Part shown: positions 11,038 through 24,655 of the stretch, piece after piece
Layout: each line of letters starts with the position of its first letter
How positions within the stretch are numbered: the stretch's first letter is position 1
Source of the DNA: Nemopilema nomurai
Taxonomy: Eukaryota > Cnidaria > Scyphozoa > Rhizostomeae > Rhizostomatidae
Assembly: GCA_003864495.1 (NCBI GenBank)
Contig: ML133421.1
Span: forward strand, 2,604,001 to 2,668,000
DNA: 64,000 nucleotides
Direction: 5' to 3'
Program-made: the position numbers and the translations under genes
The notes under the pieces: model-generated
Told to the model about the DNA's origin: nothing
Seen by the model: the letters and a program-made list of their open reading frames with translations, nothing else
Database searches by the model: none

Positions 11038-14000
11038 TTAACCCTTCTTTTCGCTGGTCATGTTGTCGTGGTCGCTTACGTCATCTAAGAGTTGACCATC
11101 GACCTGTCCTGCGCCTCTTTCCAACTGGCGCTCGAGGGTCTCTGCGGTGGCGTTGTCCCTTGTTTCCGGCAACCAGAGCATGGACACAGAGGCAATAAGA
11201 GCCGACGTCCCCAAAACCAAAAACGGAAGAAAGCCATGAGAGCCGTATATGACCGCGTAGCCAATTAGCCATTTCGTGACCCACGGAGCAAAGGCTGCAC
11301 CGAGTCTGCTCATGACTTGCAAATACCCCATGCCTTCACCCCTAAAAGCAACAAAGAAATTTCTTCAATTCAAAGCTGGTAATAGCTTTAATAGCTTCAA
11401 TTCAAAGCTTGTAATTCAGAGCTTTTTTATCTAAAGTTTATGCAAAACTAGCCTCATTTAGGTAGGATTTTCATTATTCAATTCGTCTTGTTCAATCTAA
11501 GATTGCATTATTTTGCTATTAACCCACTCAACCTATTAACCCATTGCCAGCGATAACCAGGTGGGCGCCTGCAAACCAAGGAACAGTGGGAACAAACAGG
11601 TGCACCAGGAACTTGCCAAAAATGCCCCTTTTCTTTAATCTCTCTTCTCAAAGCATCACTGCGATGGATAATATTAAAGTCGATTATAGTCCATTGCTAT
11701 ATAAGGACTTTAAGGCCCCCATTCGAACGTCCTTGTTTCTGATGATTCTTATGATGGGCATTAGGTAAACATTATCAATATATCAAATCAGATTCCTTTC
11801 CTTTAACATATCTCAAATAGAGACATTGGATTTCTAAATTGAACTTTATTCTCTAACCAGGTGTTTACATGAAATAGTTCGAATTGATGCAGTCTACTTA
11901 CCGGACCACAGTCGGGTATAATTCCACAGACCAGGTATATATTGCGTCAAATGACGTCGCGACAAAGAATTTACCCAGTACACCAAGTGTAACCCTGATT
12001 TTCGGCCAGACTAGGAAGAAAGACAAAAGTTACTTCGATTAAAAAAACACTGTGGTTAAAAAACATACAAACGAAATGGAGCTGGCGAAACAAGCGTAAT
12101 CGCGGTAAACTGCAGTGTGGGTAATCTTGAGGGATACTTTGGCACAGCATGCTGTAGAATATTTAATTTTAATTGTAATTTTAAGTAGACAGCAAATCTC
12201 TCAACTTAGCACAGTACATACAAATTCATAGCCAGAGTTCTATTTCTAAACTCTTCGAAACCCATCCATCTCTGTTGCCAGGTGGGCTGTTTTGCCATAT
12301 AATATTATCACGCCATAGGATGCCAGATAAAATAATCCTCTTAGGACATCGGTCGCCTTAAAAAAGGAAGGAGACTTTTAATGAGGTTTTGGCGTTAGTA
12401 TCTATGACTTTCCAATATCGGATGTCATAGCAATAGATTTATTTGGATGAATCCACATTAGAATAGACCATCTCTGCCCAGCGGAAAACGGGAACTTTCT
12501 CGCTTGTCACGTGAATAAGTATGACGCAAGTGCGATCTCCGAGACCTGGCGTGCACCACTCGGAGCTGGTTGGCTTACATTTCGAGATGCTTCCTACAGC
12601 TTTGGCTGGAACAAAGGCTGCAGCTATACAGGCAATGCTTCCAATAAACAGCGGAATTACCACAGTCTTCTTCCTTCCAAACCTGTCAAAAATTGAGTTC
12701 GGTAGAGGATTAGAAAACTGAGAGGCTTAGAGTTGAGTGGATGCCCCTGGCCTGAACTTTAAGGCCCTGCACAAATGCTAAAGAATTCAGAGAGGCAAAA
12801 CAGCTTTGTATGTTGTACTTTCATGTATTGGTGCACTTATATGGGTGGACTTCATGTACTGGTACAAGGATGAGAAAGATGTAGCAGAGCCTCGGTAGGC
12901 GACGGTTTAATTCGCATTGGCCTCGTTATGAATTAGGTTGTTGCTGGCTAAATGACGAACAATCAAAAAGCCACCTTCTGCAAGCGTAGATTCCGGTTAG
13001 GACGGCAGGAAAGTCCACCAGGCTTGTCAGAATGTAGTTGGCATATCGATTGCTTCCCCCGATGTCGTCGGCCGCGAGCGCCACGCTGTAATACACCATT
13101 CCTTCCACCATCCTAAGCACAATCGGAGATTGTAATTAAATGAATCGTCACTCTCTTCCTTTATCACGTGATCCTTTTGTTGTCAAATTGAAAATAATTT
13201 GTTAGTGATTTTATTTAGAGAGGTGGTTTTGAAGTTGTTATAGTGATCTTGTTCTATAGATTTAAGATCTAATGATCAAAGAAGACATGAAGCGACTTCA
13301 TTCTTTGAAATATATTCTACGCTAGAAATACTTGTCACAGATATGGGGGGGAAGGGGGGGGTAGGAAGGGTGGTAGAATGAATCAACAAAAAGCACTGGA
13401 GGGCAAAACATTGAGGGTACTGGCTGCAGTCTTATAGTGCTATCAAAACAACAAGGCATAAAACAATAGAATAAGGAAAAAAATTTGCCAATTAACAGCA
13501 TTAGCAAGGGGGATACCCCTTAATTCGACTGAAGGTGGAGCAGATCTTTTCATTGATCGCCTTTAATACGGAATGCTTATTTAAGCCGTTCCTATATAAC
13601 AAATCCAGCTTTTCGTATCTAAGAACGGGATTTTCGGGTTGAAAGTGAATATTTGCCTACGCTGGAGCCTTACCACGAGTATCCCTGGATTAATGTCTTC
13701 AATGCCATCTTACGAGGTCTGAAGATGTCTTTCAAACTCCCACGCTTCTCTTTGACAGCTTGACCAATTGGCTCTAGCACCGCATCCGGAAACTCCTTTT
13801 TGTTGAACTTTGCAATTTTATGCAGAGTTTCCAGGGCTTTTACTGACTTTCCCGATATTCTAAGCCACCTGATTGACTCTGGTACAAACCTTGAAAAAGG
13901 AATCAAAAGTTACTGTTCGTTCACAATTCAGCCACTTTCTGCACCATCTGTATCAGATGTTTACGTCAAGTGTCAAACCTGCAGGGGCCTAGTTTAGAAA

Positions 14001-17000
14001 ATTCTTTGATCAATGTAGTACTTTGAATGTATACGTTGATGGGTTAACTGTTCGCCTCCAAAAAGTCTAGAAGCCATGCAATTTGCTTTCAATTGTCAAG
14101 GAGAAATATCGAGCACGACCCAAAAGAATGATACCAAATCAAAGCAGAAACACAAATCGTCAGTCGGAGTAGACGGCTAGACTTACTTCAGCAAAGGAAA
14201 GGTGACTATGTAGGGAGCAGTACATATGATTGTGAGCAGCTTCCATTGACGAACGAAGTAGGCCTGCACGCCAAGTATGATCAAGCCCAGAGCGAAGAAT
14301 CCCCATAGTAAAATGCCAGCAAACGGTCTATGTTTAGGCCCAACGAACTCTGAAACAAGCACAAAAGTCGGAACCATAATTCCGGGGATGCAAAAGCCGA
14401 CAATAAACCTCGTAATGATGTAAAATGTTAAGCTCGGCGAAAATGCATTGATAAGTCCGACCACCACCAAGCAGACGTGAGCCGGAACAAGCACCTTCCA
14501 TCTTCCATATCTGCAAGAAAATTTGAATTATCACTCTAACGAATCATTTCAGATAAAGTGATGTTCACTAAAGCTTCTAGCATCTTCACTTCATGTCTCC
14601 GCTTTCTGGAATTTTTGAGAGCGCGAAGATATCGTGAAAGGGGATTTGGCTCTATTTTTGTCTAGGTTTTAAATTTAAAAAATGCATTTACCAAAAGAAA
14701 CAGGACATTCTTAAATCTGCGATGCAATAAATAATAGCTTTAAACATGATGTTTAGAGGGCCAGTGCTGTTTAATCGATTTCCAAGGGTTATGCCACCAT
14801 AATATCTGCAGAAAGAGTATGGTAGCCTGACAGACAGAAGCAGGGCTAACTACCGCATAGGTTCTGCACGTGAAATGAGGCTTGCGTGAAAGAGAGGCCA
14901 GCAGGAAGTTGGACAACGTGTGCGCCTACCTGTCGGCAAGCCAGCCGAGGATGACTGACCCTATGCCCCAGGCCACGAAGATCATCGATGTCGCCATGTA
15001 CGCATACTTCTCGGAGCCACAGTGAAGATCAAACTAGCGCATAAAAAGAGATGTTTGCTGTTATGAATTTATTAATATAAACCAAACTAGTAACAGCTGT
15101 GTTCTCTATGCCCGAGCACTCCTGTCTTTGCTACTCAGGCAACCTAACAATGGAGATTTGTCATTTGAAAAAGGCTTTCACCAGTGTTATGGCGGAATCC
15201 CTTTTGGGCTCTTTTGAGTGTAGCAAAACTGTCCCGACAATATGACGAAAGGAGCAGGAATGAGGAGGTGGTCTTTTCACCTCGGAAGAGGTTTTTCACC
15301 TGAAAACCTACTCAATAGGGAGCAGATAAAAAATGATAAATAAGGCAATGTTTACTGGACCTCGTTAAACACCTGTAATTGTCAAATGATCATTTTCGCG
15401 CAACGATGTTCGTAAAAAGACGTTTTCGTAAATAGTATCGCACTTGCTCCAACTTTGCTATCCTCACGTGGCTCTTCCCATCTTGTTGTTTCGCAAATGG
15501 CCTTCGATTTTTTTAGCCCGTGATCCGGTTAAACGATCCAAAAGATCAGAAAAGATAAGTCCTATGAAACTGAATGTAATTCTGGGGAGCTGCAATAAAT
15601 GTCTGAAAGCTTATTTGGAGTATGGAATTCGTAAAATGACAATTTTGCAAACGAATGCTACACCTGACAATCGACAATTCATACTAGAAAGAGAAAGTAA
15701 AAAGTAGTCCAAACTTTTCAATGTTCATGTGTCCAATGCTAATTGAAAAAATCAAAAATAATGCAAAATCTTCGATAACTATGCCCTAACTGTGAACTAG
15801 TGAACTGTTTTCTATGCAAGTTTTTCCTCTGTTGGTTTCCTTGGCAACAGGAGTCGAGCAGTGTCTCGTATTGATTTTTTCGCCTGCCTGTATTTCAGTA
15901 TATCTAATTTGAAGAAGTTGATATATTCACTTTAATTTTTGACATAAAAGCTGTTGAAGTTGTAACGTGTTAGGGTTTTGTTAATTAGTTCAATTGTAAC
16001 GATTCTGGGTTCTTTGCTAGCGTGGAAGGAGATGACATGCTTAGGCCCGAAGGCCTAAGCCAAGTAAGACAACAGCGTAGTCGATAGATCATGGTATTCC
16101 CAATCAATCTCAAACAGGACTAACTCAATGGTCACGAAACACACTGAATATAACACTGAATATATTTGGAGATGACAATCAACAGAAATACGTCACTCTA
16201 CAACAATAAACGTGATCACAACAACAGAAACGACACATTGACATAAGACAATACATACTTGTTAACAAGATTAAGATCAATCACTGCACGCAACACAACT
16301 AATTAACAAAACCCTAACACGTTACAAAATGAAGAAATGAAATGGCTCAGTGACTTCCTATGGATATCTGTTTGAAATCGTTCTCAAATATCCATTAATT
16401 TTCAATAACACAATTTAAGAGTTCACTTTCATTGTTTACAAACAAGCTCCAATGAGTAACCATATACACGGTCTTGCTAAAGTTCATTTTCGCTATTCCA
16501 ATTGGATCACCAACACCCAGTTTTCCACTAGATCTTTTAAAACCCTGAGCAATGCTGCCCTCGAAAAATAGGCTCCTGCTACCGAGTAAGGCTAAAATGG
16601 AGTTCTGCCTCATTCAAGGATGGGCCACCTATGAAACGAGGCTTGTTCGCGGCAAAAAGTTTCGACTTAAAAACATCCAGCATGGCTTTAGTTACATTTG
16701 CTGAAGGGCCAACCAGTCGCAAGTAGAACATGTTAATGTACAGTTCGTTTTCAAGAGACAGTCCGTTAGGTCAAAAGCCTTTTTACGAAATTGACTGTTG
16801 ATACTTGATACTTGTCATAAAGAGCCCGGCAACTATAGTCAAGAATGGGTGTTTCTCTGAATTAGTCGATGGCATTTTGTTCGGCGATCCTCTCAGACAA
16901 ACAAACAACAGCAAGTGTCACAGCGAAGTATGGAGATAATCAAAGTGGATTGGCCATTAATAACATTTCAAGCAGTTAGACCTTGTGAGAGCGATTTCCA

Positions 17001-17661
17001 TGCCAAGAAAAATAGCTGACTTAACCCCCCTAAACAATACTCTTCTGGGAACTGAAGATTAAATTGGAAGGGAGTAAAGCTTTTCTTGGGTGGCGCTGCG
17101 TGGAATCCACCCCCCCTCTTCCATGCTAACTTAAGAAGATATTTAATATTCAAAAGATCGGAGTCAGAATATTGCAGTCAATAGTTGCTAAAAGACAAGT
17201 CGAGTCAAGTCAATGTGCTGTTGCATGTATTTTAGAGCCAAGCGGCCAGAATCCAAAAAGCACACCGTACTCTTTCAAGTTACAACTTTACGACATATTC
17301 CATATAACATCAAAACAAAGTGAAAGCTGCCGATTAAATGCAGAACCAAGGAACTTACCTCAGTGACGATGGAATAGTCTTTCGGCATGGAGTACGTCCA
17401 CTCTGATCTCGCAATCCTGCAGCGTAAATCGTCCGTGGTTGCCAGTAACCCGGTCGAGTTGCACGCGGTACTGTTCGCGACGCACTGCCACGGCGGACTG
17501 TCCTGCGTGAAGTATGGCAGCAAGATCATGAGGGTGTACGGAATCTGCAGGAGACAGGCGATGGTCTCCAAGATCACTTGAAAGCGACCGAACTCCCCAA
17601 CATGGGTGAGCATCTCGTCAATCCCCATTACGGAACCCGGCTTCAACAAGGCGGCAGCCAT
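11038..17661 (-). CDS. SLC22-type organic cation/carnitine transporter
   Basis: Eight minus-strand exons: 17359-17661, 14930-15033, 14187-14510, 13674-13889, 12975-13112, 12579-12682, 11902-12010 and 11038-11341. All junctions keep phase and give 533 residues, the usual SLC22 length. The protein is a 12-helix plasma-membrane major-facilitator transporter for organic cations, zwitterions or anions; the substrate cannot be told. Seen: helix 1 at about residues 27-50; an extracellular loop with two NST glycosylation sites (63-70) and several cysteines; SIVTEFDLHC; the family signature GWLADRYGRWKV at 131-142; FVPESIRWL after helix 6; and VELYPTVVRGEGMG before helix 11. The start MAAALLKPGS is the only suitable ATG, followed by the GIDEMLTHVGEFGRFQ stretch typical of the family. 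The C-terminal tail is acidic and ends TSEKKG. No frameshift or missing signature residue was seen. Confidence 0.93.
15960..16327. mobile_element. MITE with perfect ~31-bp terminal inverted repeats
   Basis: 15961-15990 (TGTAACGTGTTAGGGTTTTG...) is an exact inverted repeat of 16297-16326, extendable by one base on each side. The element is about 368 bp, has no open frame, and lies in intron 1 of the transporter gene. A short internal palindrome is at 16041-16063 (GGCCCGAAGGCC core). Intact arms suggest a fairly recent insertion. The superfamily is not recognised; flanking duplication is unclear. Confidence 0.8.
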
Positions 17662-17711
17662 TTTCAGTTTCCCGTGTGATTACAAACAAAGGCTCCTCGC
17701 AACCTGTTTAC

Positions 17712-17720
17712 TTCTTATAC
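17712..17720 (-). promoter_or_regulatory. possible TATA-like box of the transporter gene
   Basis: Reading on the minus strand, GTATAAGAAG lies about 50 bp upstream of the start codon at 17661, leaving room for a short 5' leader. No initiator or other element was identified. Confidence 0.25.
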
Positions 17721-18286
17721 TCGCAGCCTGCGTTGATTAATAAAACATGAATCAGTGCACCACAGCGTGATCGCCAATCGTACTAGGCATGCGCACCATC
17801 CCATTGTTGTTATCAAGTCGTTAATCCTTCTTTCTGTGTCATCATTGTCTTGGCGTCGGCTAATTCAAAACAAATTTTCTCCCATTGTGCTATAAAGAAT
17901 GACGGTTCATGAGCAATGGAAAGCGTCGACACAAAAGTTTTCTAAAACATTCTGCTTTGTAAAAGGAGCAGTTCTTTAAAAATTTCTACCGTGGCCTAAT
18001 TTCGTGTCTTTGCTCAGACTTGCGTTTGAAAGTCTCTGTAACAACAAGAACTACTTCTGTGGCAAAGAGAACTGCAATTGTTTAACAAACCCACTCTGCC
18101 AGGAGTTTGGCGAGAGAATACGAAAGAAAACGCAAAGAATCTATAAATAGCTAGCCGTTGATAACAAAACTAGCCAAGCCCAGACTCATACTAAAATCAT
18201 AGTTGATACAGTCAACTATGCTATAATGTATTCAGCGAGTGTTCAATGGAGTCACGTGCTCAACGCCATGTTGAAGTTGCATGGTT

Positions 18287-18356
18287 GGTTCGAGCCTAAG
18301 TCTTTATTAAGACTTTTGTTTGGTTCGAGCCTAAGTCTTTATTAAGACTTTTGTTT
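18287..18356. repeat. 35-bp direct repeat, 2 copies, with hairpin
   Basis: GGTTCGAGCCTAAGTC and the bases after it are repeated exactly at 18287 and 18322. Each copy holds the perfect hairpin AAGTCTTTATTAAGACTT (7-bp stem, 4-base loop). Confidence 0.9.
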
Positions 18357-18812
18357 GGTTTGCTTTGAAGGGTAAATGTTTTCAGCCTGGAGAAAAATTA
18401 CGTCGACAGCAATGGGCAAACTCGCCATATTACCAAAAATCAAAATGCACAGTCTTTGAATTATCTCGTTTCAAGACAAAAACTACTGCGCATCGATGCC
18501 TTTTTGCTTCATACAGTCAAATACAGTCAAAGGGTTAAAAATTTTGTATTAACTGTTAAGCTAAAGCAGTGGCTTTTAGAAAGCATTTCGATAATGTCGA
18601 AGCACGCTATGGCAATAACCGACAAAAAATTAAGTCGAAACACTTCTAATGGATGTCAATGCAAACGCACGGCTTTGCAACATTTTAGAAGTTCTTCTCA
18701 GAATGGTGAACATCCATTAATGCTGCAAGGGCAACGACACTCGTACAATGACTTGAAAATTGAAGATGTCAATTGAGCAGGTGTTTGCCCGTCCCAGCTA
18801 CACGCTGTTGGA

Positions 18813-18884
18813 TGTAGTGATGGGATGTGATGGGATGTGATGTGATGTGATTTGATGTGATTTGATGTGATGGGATAGGATGTG
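18813..18884. repeat. degenerate TGATG/TGATT simple repeat
   Basis: Tandem 5- to 10-base variants of TGATGGGATG, TGATGTGATG and TGATTTGATG. Confidence 0.85.
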
Positions 18885-20395
18885 AAAGAAAGAAGATCAC
18901 TGGCTCATCAAAGCAGTATTGGAAACTCATTTGGATCGATCGAAATGAAAATCTTAATGTGCATTTTGACTATCAAATGCGTTTGAGTCAGAATACAACA
19001 ACGCCCAGAATTTTACATCTGATCATCTGTTGTGCAGACTTCGTACTTAACGACCAGTAATGAATGACACTCTGGTATATATCTGACATTAGATAAGTAA
19101 AGCCATTTCAAAAACCTTTGGGGAGACAGGTGAGGAAAAGAATACTAACCACAATCTATTGACCAAGAGATAAAAGGCCTGACTCAAGGTATAGATGTTT
19201 GCATTTCTCCTTTGATCGCTGCCTAAACAAAGTGAAAAATCCAACTGAATGCGCACAAGATGCATCTTTGAGGATTTAAGTAGAAATCTATAACTTCTTC
19301 ACAAAGAACACGAATGCAGAATATCCCATTTGATCACAAAGGGCTTCGATTTCTTTGCAAAAAGGCAAGCTTTATTGAAAACGCTTTTTTGGTGATTTCT
19401 TTGGTGTTTACTCTCGACGCAAAATTTTTAATGCCACCTGTTTCAAAGTCAAAATTTCATTAAACCTGTGACTTAAATATTTGCTTCTCCTGTACGCAAG
19501 AACAGCTGTGAAGGCGAAGATAGCGAGATAGCAGAACATTGCATTGCGAACAATACTGAAAAGGAAGTGGAAGAGTGAATGAATGGTCGTGGCTTGCTTG
19601 AACCAAGGGCTTAAGAAATTAAAGTGTTACCATGCGTGCTGTTATGCTCTATGAGTCGAGAGAGAAAGCATAACTTCGAATATATAATTCATAACACGAA
19701 GAGCTATTTCCAACTAGCAAGTGATCTCATTCAATTAACCTTTGCGTGGCGACCTGATCATTGGCCTTTCTTATACTAAAGCAGCACGTCGAGGTACCAA
19801 TGTGACAAGCACATGACCATAAAAAGAAAAGGATAATACTATAATATTCACAAACAATAGTTTCAAGCATGGGATATGCTAATAACTCAAAGAAATCGCT
19901 CAGCCGAGAATGGATGGACCTAAATGGAAAATGATATTTTGAATTCTGTTTTTCTGTTTGAATTCTGAGTTGTGGTGCATGAGCTGGCCTAAATTTGGAG
20001 CTACTTCAACAGGGTCCCAAATTGACTGTGATCCACATTTTTACAATTTAGACAAGCACAAGTCCCACTTTTTTACGTAGGATAAGCTTAGTTGAACATT
20101 TTATCTCTCTGTAAATATACAGTGCTCATGGTAGTAATCTTCTTTAACAAAGGCTGCTCTACATTTTGAGTGTCAGTTTTGGGACAAAAGCGAGAAGTTA
20201 CGTAGGTTGCTAGTGATCGCATGGGTTGGTTAAAATGAGGAATTGCAAACGTTTTGTCGATGGTTATCAATTGTATCAATATTGTCAATATTTTTATGTC
20301 CAATATTGATGTACTGTTTACACGCAGACTTAGCGCCACAGCCATATCGAATAACGTTCTATCAAATAAACAGTAGATATCTCCCCCTTGGATTC

Positions 20396-20571
20396 TATTT
20401 GAAACCTTACCTAGGTTCTGGAAGTTATCTCTAAGCGCAGAAAACAGGACGTTCTTCTTCATGAAACATTTTAATGGTACTAAAAACGCATGTTAAAAGG
20501 TGTTAGTTTATTTATTAACAATGAAGATGCTGCGTAGCACGAACTGCGCAGGCAGTACAGGGTTTACAACA
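20396..20571 (-). repeat. 3' LTR of the BEL/Pao element
   Basis: 176 bp. It is preceded on the coding strand by GGCGGAGTG (20572-20580), a plausible polypurine tract for plus-strand priming. It differs from the 5' LTR at two sites. Confidence 0.95.
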
Positions 20572-20638
20572 CACTCCGCCGGGGTGATAATACTATTGAT
20601 TATCACTAAAATAAGAATAAAATTCAAAACTATGGTTA

Positions 20639-23600
20639 TTCCACATCAGCTCTTGCTCTTCTAATGGCTTCGCCAAGTACTGCTGCCCCGCGTCGCGACC
20701 TGGAAACAGATGGCTCTGCTGCGCGCGGTAACGCATCGCTGCTGGCTAACGGCGCGGCATTTGCGGAGGACTTGCCCTTAGCTGACTGGTTACAAAACGT
20801 TACTTCTAAAGGTATAAGATGCTTTAAAGATCTGAGAAAAACCTTCTTCTTACCACCTTCTGACGGTACCTGTACCTTTGCCATTCTGCAGTATCCATCC
20901 CTGCCTTCTATTACGTCAACAACCTTGCATAGTTGCCAAAACCCACGTTTCCTTTGACTGTCCTTCAACAAAACAATATCGTTAACATTGATATCTACCT
21001 TATCAGAGTTTTGCTTCTGTTTATAGGCTTCCATCAAACTAGTAAGATACTCTGATTTCCATCTTTCACTGAATTCTGAAAGCAACTTACCATGGTACTT
21101 AGCCCGTCGCGAAAGAGTCTCATAAGTGCTTAACACCTCAGTATGCCTATCATTGGGCATTTGGAGCAGGTTTCTTCCGTTGATAAGGTGCGACGGGGTT
21201 AGAGGGTACGAAAGCCCCTCGCTATCATCAAAGATGTATGTTAATGGTCTGGCATTTATCACCGCTTCAATCTCTACTAGAATAAGTGCTCAGCTCTACG
21301 TAACTAAGCAGCGCACGACCGACAACTTTTACCAGACACCTTTTTACACTTCTGACCATTCTTTCCCACATTCCTCCTTGCCAGGGACTTCTATCTGCAA
21401 TGAATTTCCATCGAATTTCGCGCGAAGAAAGAAATTGGTCAAATCGTTTACTACACAGTAACTTCCTAACTTCCTTCGACATGGCCTTAAATGTCTTTGC
21501 ATTATCCGATATAATGGTAGAGGGCAAACCTCTACGTGCAGCGAATTTCCGGAAGGCACAAATGAAAGATTCAATCTGCAAGGACTCCACCAATTCTAAA
21601 TGAATGGCACGAGTAGTGGCGCATGTGAACAAACAAATGTAACTCTTAAACTGAGAATTACTCGATATGCCCTTAACGTTGAGTGGCCCTGCAAAGTCCA
21701 CACCTATGTGCTTGAAAGGGGGGCAGTCCTCTACCCTTTCTTTAGGAAACACCGGCGTAACATTGAATTTGAACGGCAATCCTTCAAACTTTTTACATAG
21801 TGTACAACGTCGAACACATCTCTTGACCGTTTCTCTTCCCTTAAGAATCCAATAACGCTGACGAACATAATTTAATGTGTCTCTTACCCCATTATGCATA
21901 ACATTACTATGCGCCTGGTTGATAACCAATTCCGAAAATGCATGGCGACAAGGTAACAGAATTGGGGTGTTACAAGCATCAGTAATCGAGGCATTATTTA
22001 ACCGAGATCTGCACCGAATTACTTCATTCTCATCGACAAAGAGATTGAGTTGATCAATCCTTAGTGGAGGTTTGGTGCTTCGATTGGATCTTAAGTAACG
22101 CAATTCTTCTTGAAAATGTTCACTCTGAATAGACTTAAGAAGCTCATTTTCGGCTCTCGAAACTTCTTCAACGGCAACTTCTATAGCTGTATTGACTTCC
22201 TCCTTACGAACTTTAGCTCTCAAGTTATCAATAAATCTATATACCCTAGCAACCACTCGTAGCAACTTACCTTTGCTACTAAAACGATTCACATCAACGA
22301 TATCAGTTAACTTGGGTTTGGGCGTCATTTCTTGATTAAGCATGACATGCGTTATCTCAAGAGGCTGTCGTAGTTGCTCTTCAAATGCTTCTTTGACCTC
22401 TAATTCATTTGTATCCCCAAGCTTAGGCCAATACGCGGAGTTTGATTTGAGAAATTCTGGCCCTTCAAACCATGGGACGTTACCTGAGAAGACAGGACCG
22501 TATTTCCCACGAGAGGGAATGTCTGCTGGATTTAAGGAACCAGGGCAATATTTCCAATCTTCCTTAGCAGAAAGAGCATGTATTTGGTCAACCCTATTCC
22601 TTACAAATTGTTTCCAAGGCTTTTCATTGACAATCCAACACAACGTGGCGACGGAATCTACCCAATAATACGTGCTGATGGTTGCCCCTAATTCCTCTTC
22701 TAATATGGTTCTAACCGAGTGAACCAATTTTGCCATCAGACCTGCACCAATTAATTCAAGGCGGGGAATGCTTTTACGTTTTAATGGGCAAACCTTAGCC
22801 TTGGAAGCTACGAACTTAACATCAACTTCCCCTGAAGTATATTCAACACGTAGGTACACAACGGCTGCATACGCATTTTCGCTTGCATCTGAAAATGCAT
22901 GCAATTGCACCTCCTTAACCTGTTTATCGGGTTGAAAGTAGCTTCTTGCAACGTTGATACCCTTTATTTTCCTCAGTTCCTTTAACAAATCCTCGTACTT
23001 CTTTCTATCAGGTCCTTGCAATTCGTCATCCCAAGCTAATTTACGTAAACAAAATTGCTGAAATAAAACCTTGAGGTTGATGGTATATGGTGACAAACAA
23101 CCAAGAGGGTCAAAGATTTTTGCAGCTATTTTGAGAAGCGATCTCTTGGTGGGAGGAAGGGAGTCTGCATAATTACTCAACTCTGACAAATCGAAGACCA
23201 ACACATCCTGAAAGCTATCCCAAGTGACCCCCAACACCTTAGTGGTAGTGCAGCTTTCAGGGTAGGGTAAACCAATTGAAGAACGCGCATAGGTTTCATT
23301 GTCCTCAAACTGTTGAGACTGGTTGGGTACCTTTGTGTCCTTGCTTAAACCTTCAAACTCCTGTATATTGTGGAGGACAGATTCGTCATTCGTACGCCAT
23401 TTACGAAGATTGAAGCCACCCTTACTCATAATTGACTTAGATTTGTGATAAACTTGAAGCGCCTCCTCAGTAGTAGCGACTGAACAAGAAAGATCATCGG
23501 CGTACAAACCCTTTAAAACCTTGGTCACCTGTGGCTCTTGTTGCTCAAACAAAGAAACGTGTTGCTTAATTGTGGCACCTAAAATTGATGGACTTGACTT

Positions 23601-24655
23601 AAGTCCGAAAGGCAACCGGCAAAAACGCAATTCAATTATTTCAGGGCACTGCTTGGTAACATCCTGAAACCAAAGAAACCTTAAATAATCTCTGTCAGAT
23701 TCTTTGATACTTATTTGGTGAAATGCCTTCTCAATATCTGCACAAAGGGCAATTGGGTGACTCCGGAAACGAAGAATCGTGTTGAACAATAAAGGCATGT
23801 GATTTTCACCCAGCTCAAGGTTATCATTAAGAGAAGGTGTTACCTTGTTAAGCTTGGCACTTCCATCAAACACAATACGGACTTTTGTAGTGTCATGATT
23901 CTCACGGATAACACAATGATGAGGTAAATAATGGCCGTTGTCCTCATCCTTCCCTTGTTTGGCAACACGTTCAATTATGTTGCTGTCAAGTTGCTCCTTA
24001 ATGATATTGTCGTATTGTTGCAATAATGGCTGATTAAGGCGCAGTTTTTGGTAAAGTTTCAGCAGGCGGCCCCTACACAATTCATAATTTGAAGGCAAAG
24101 AATCAATTGAATCCGAATTAAAAGGCAAACTCACTTCATATCTTTCGCCATTGAAAGAAATATCGAATTGCTTGTCATCACTGCCTTGATTCGCCTTAAA
24201 GACTTCTTTGCACCTTCGTCATCTATAGCTGCTTTGTGTAAGCCACATGCTTCATGTTCCCAGAATTCCTTCAGTGTTGAAAGAATTTCTTGATTCTTAT
24301 TCTCGACTGATGCTGCTTGTTCAAAACCTTCTATGATCAAATGAGAAGATGAAAAATTAGTGCAGCAATCTGAAAAGGTCTTCCCAGTTATTATCCAACC
24401 CAATTTGCTGCTAATTGCAACAGGTTCGAGGTCACCTCCCCTAGTAACCTCACCTAAAATGAAATCAAAATAATAATCAAGGCCAATCAACAAATCAATA
24501 GACTTATGATTATCATTTGAGCAGTCAGCTAACTCAAGATCCTGCAAATGGGCAAACTTGCGAACGTCTACGCTTGTAGACAGAGGCGCGCAAAGAACAT
24601 TGCGGCTAAGTGCGCGAACGGGTATGGAATTACCATCACTTGTGGTAACATTTGC
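20639..24655 (-). pseudogene. BEL/Pao pol (protease end, RT, RNase H, integrase), frameshifted
   Basis: Four segments in different frames cover one pol. 24131-24655 holds the end of the protease region with LLIGLDYYFDFILGE. 21267-24134 (955 codons) holds reverse transcriptase with ADIEKAFHQI and the catalytic YADD box at residues 211-214. It also holds an RNase H-like region (HAFSDASENAYAAV, about 415-430), an integrase zinc finger (HSNVMHN with CVRRCTLC) and the catalytic core DFAGPL, SDNAKTF, MWERMVR. 20636-21262 holds INARPLTYI and the family's C-terminal domain. The breaks near 24655, 24170 and 21285 look like single-base indels and are not in homopolymer runs. All catalytic residues are present in the pieces. 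Confidence 0.92.

Larger units (their letters stand above)
17760..20395. other. intergenic stretch with simple repeats
   Basis: No gene is supportable. It contains a two-copy 35-bp direct repeat at 18287-18356 and a degenerate TGATG-type simple repeat at 18813-18884. A 106-codon plus-strand frame at 18456-18776 has no recognisable domain. Confidence 0.5.

Noticed and set aside
12290..12370. Extra transporter exon
   Set aside because: The flanking exons join in phase without it, and its translation does not fit an SLC22 helix.
18287..18300. tRNA gene or tRNA-derived SINE suggested by GGTTCGAGCC
   Set aside because: The word resembles a B box, but there is no A box at the right distance and no cloverleaf.
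20088..20462. 124-codon minus-strand frame
   Set aside because: It crosses the left LTR boundary and has no recognisable domain.
21126..22668. Plus-strand frames within the retrotransposon
   Set aside because: They are antisense shadows of the integrase and RNase H coding sequence.
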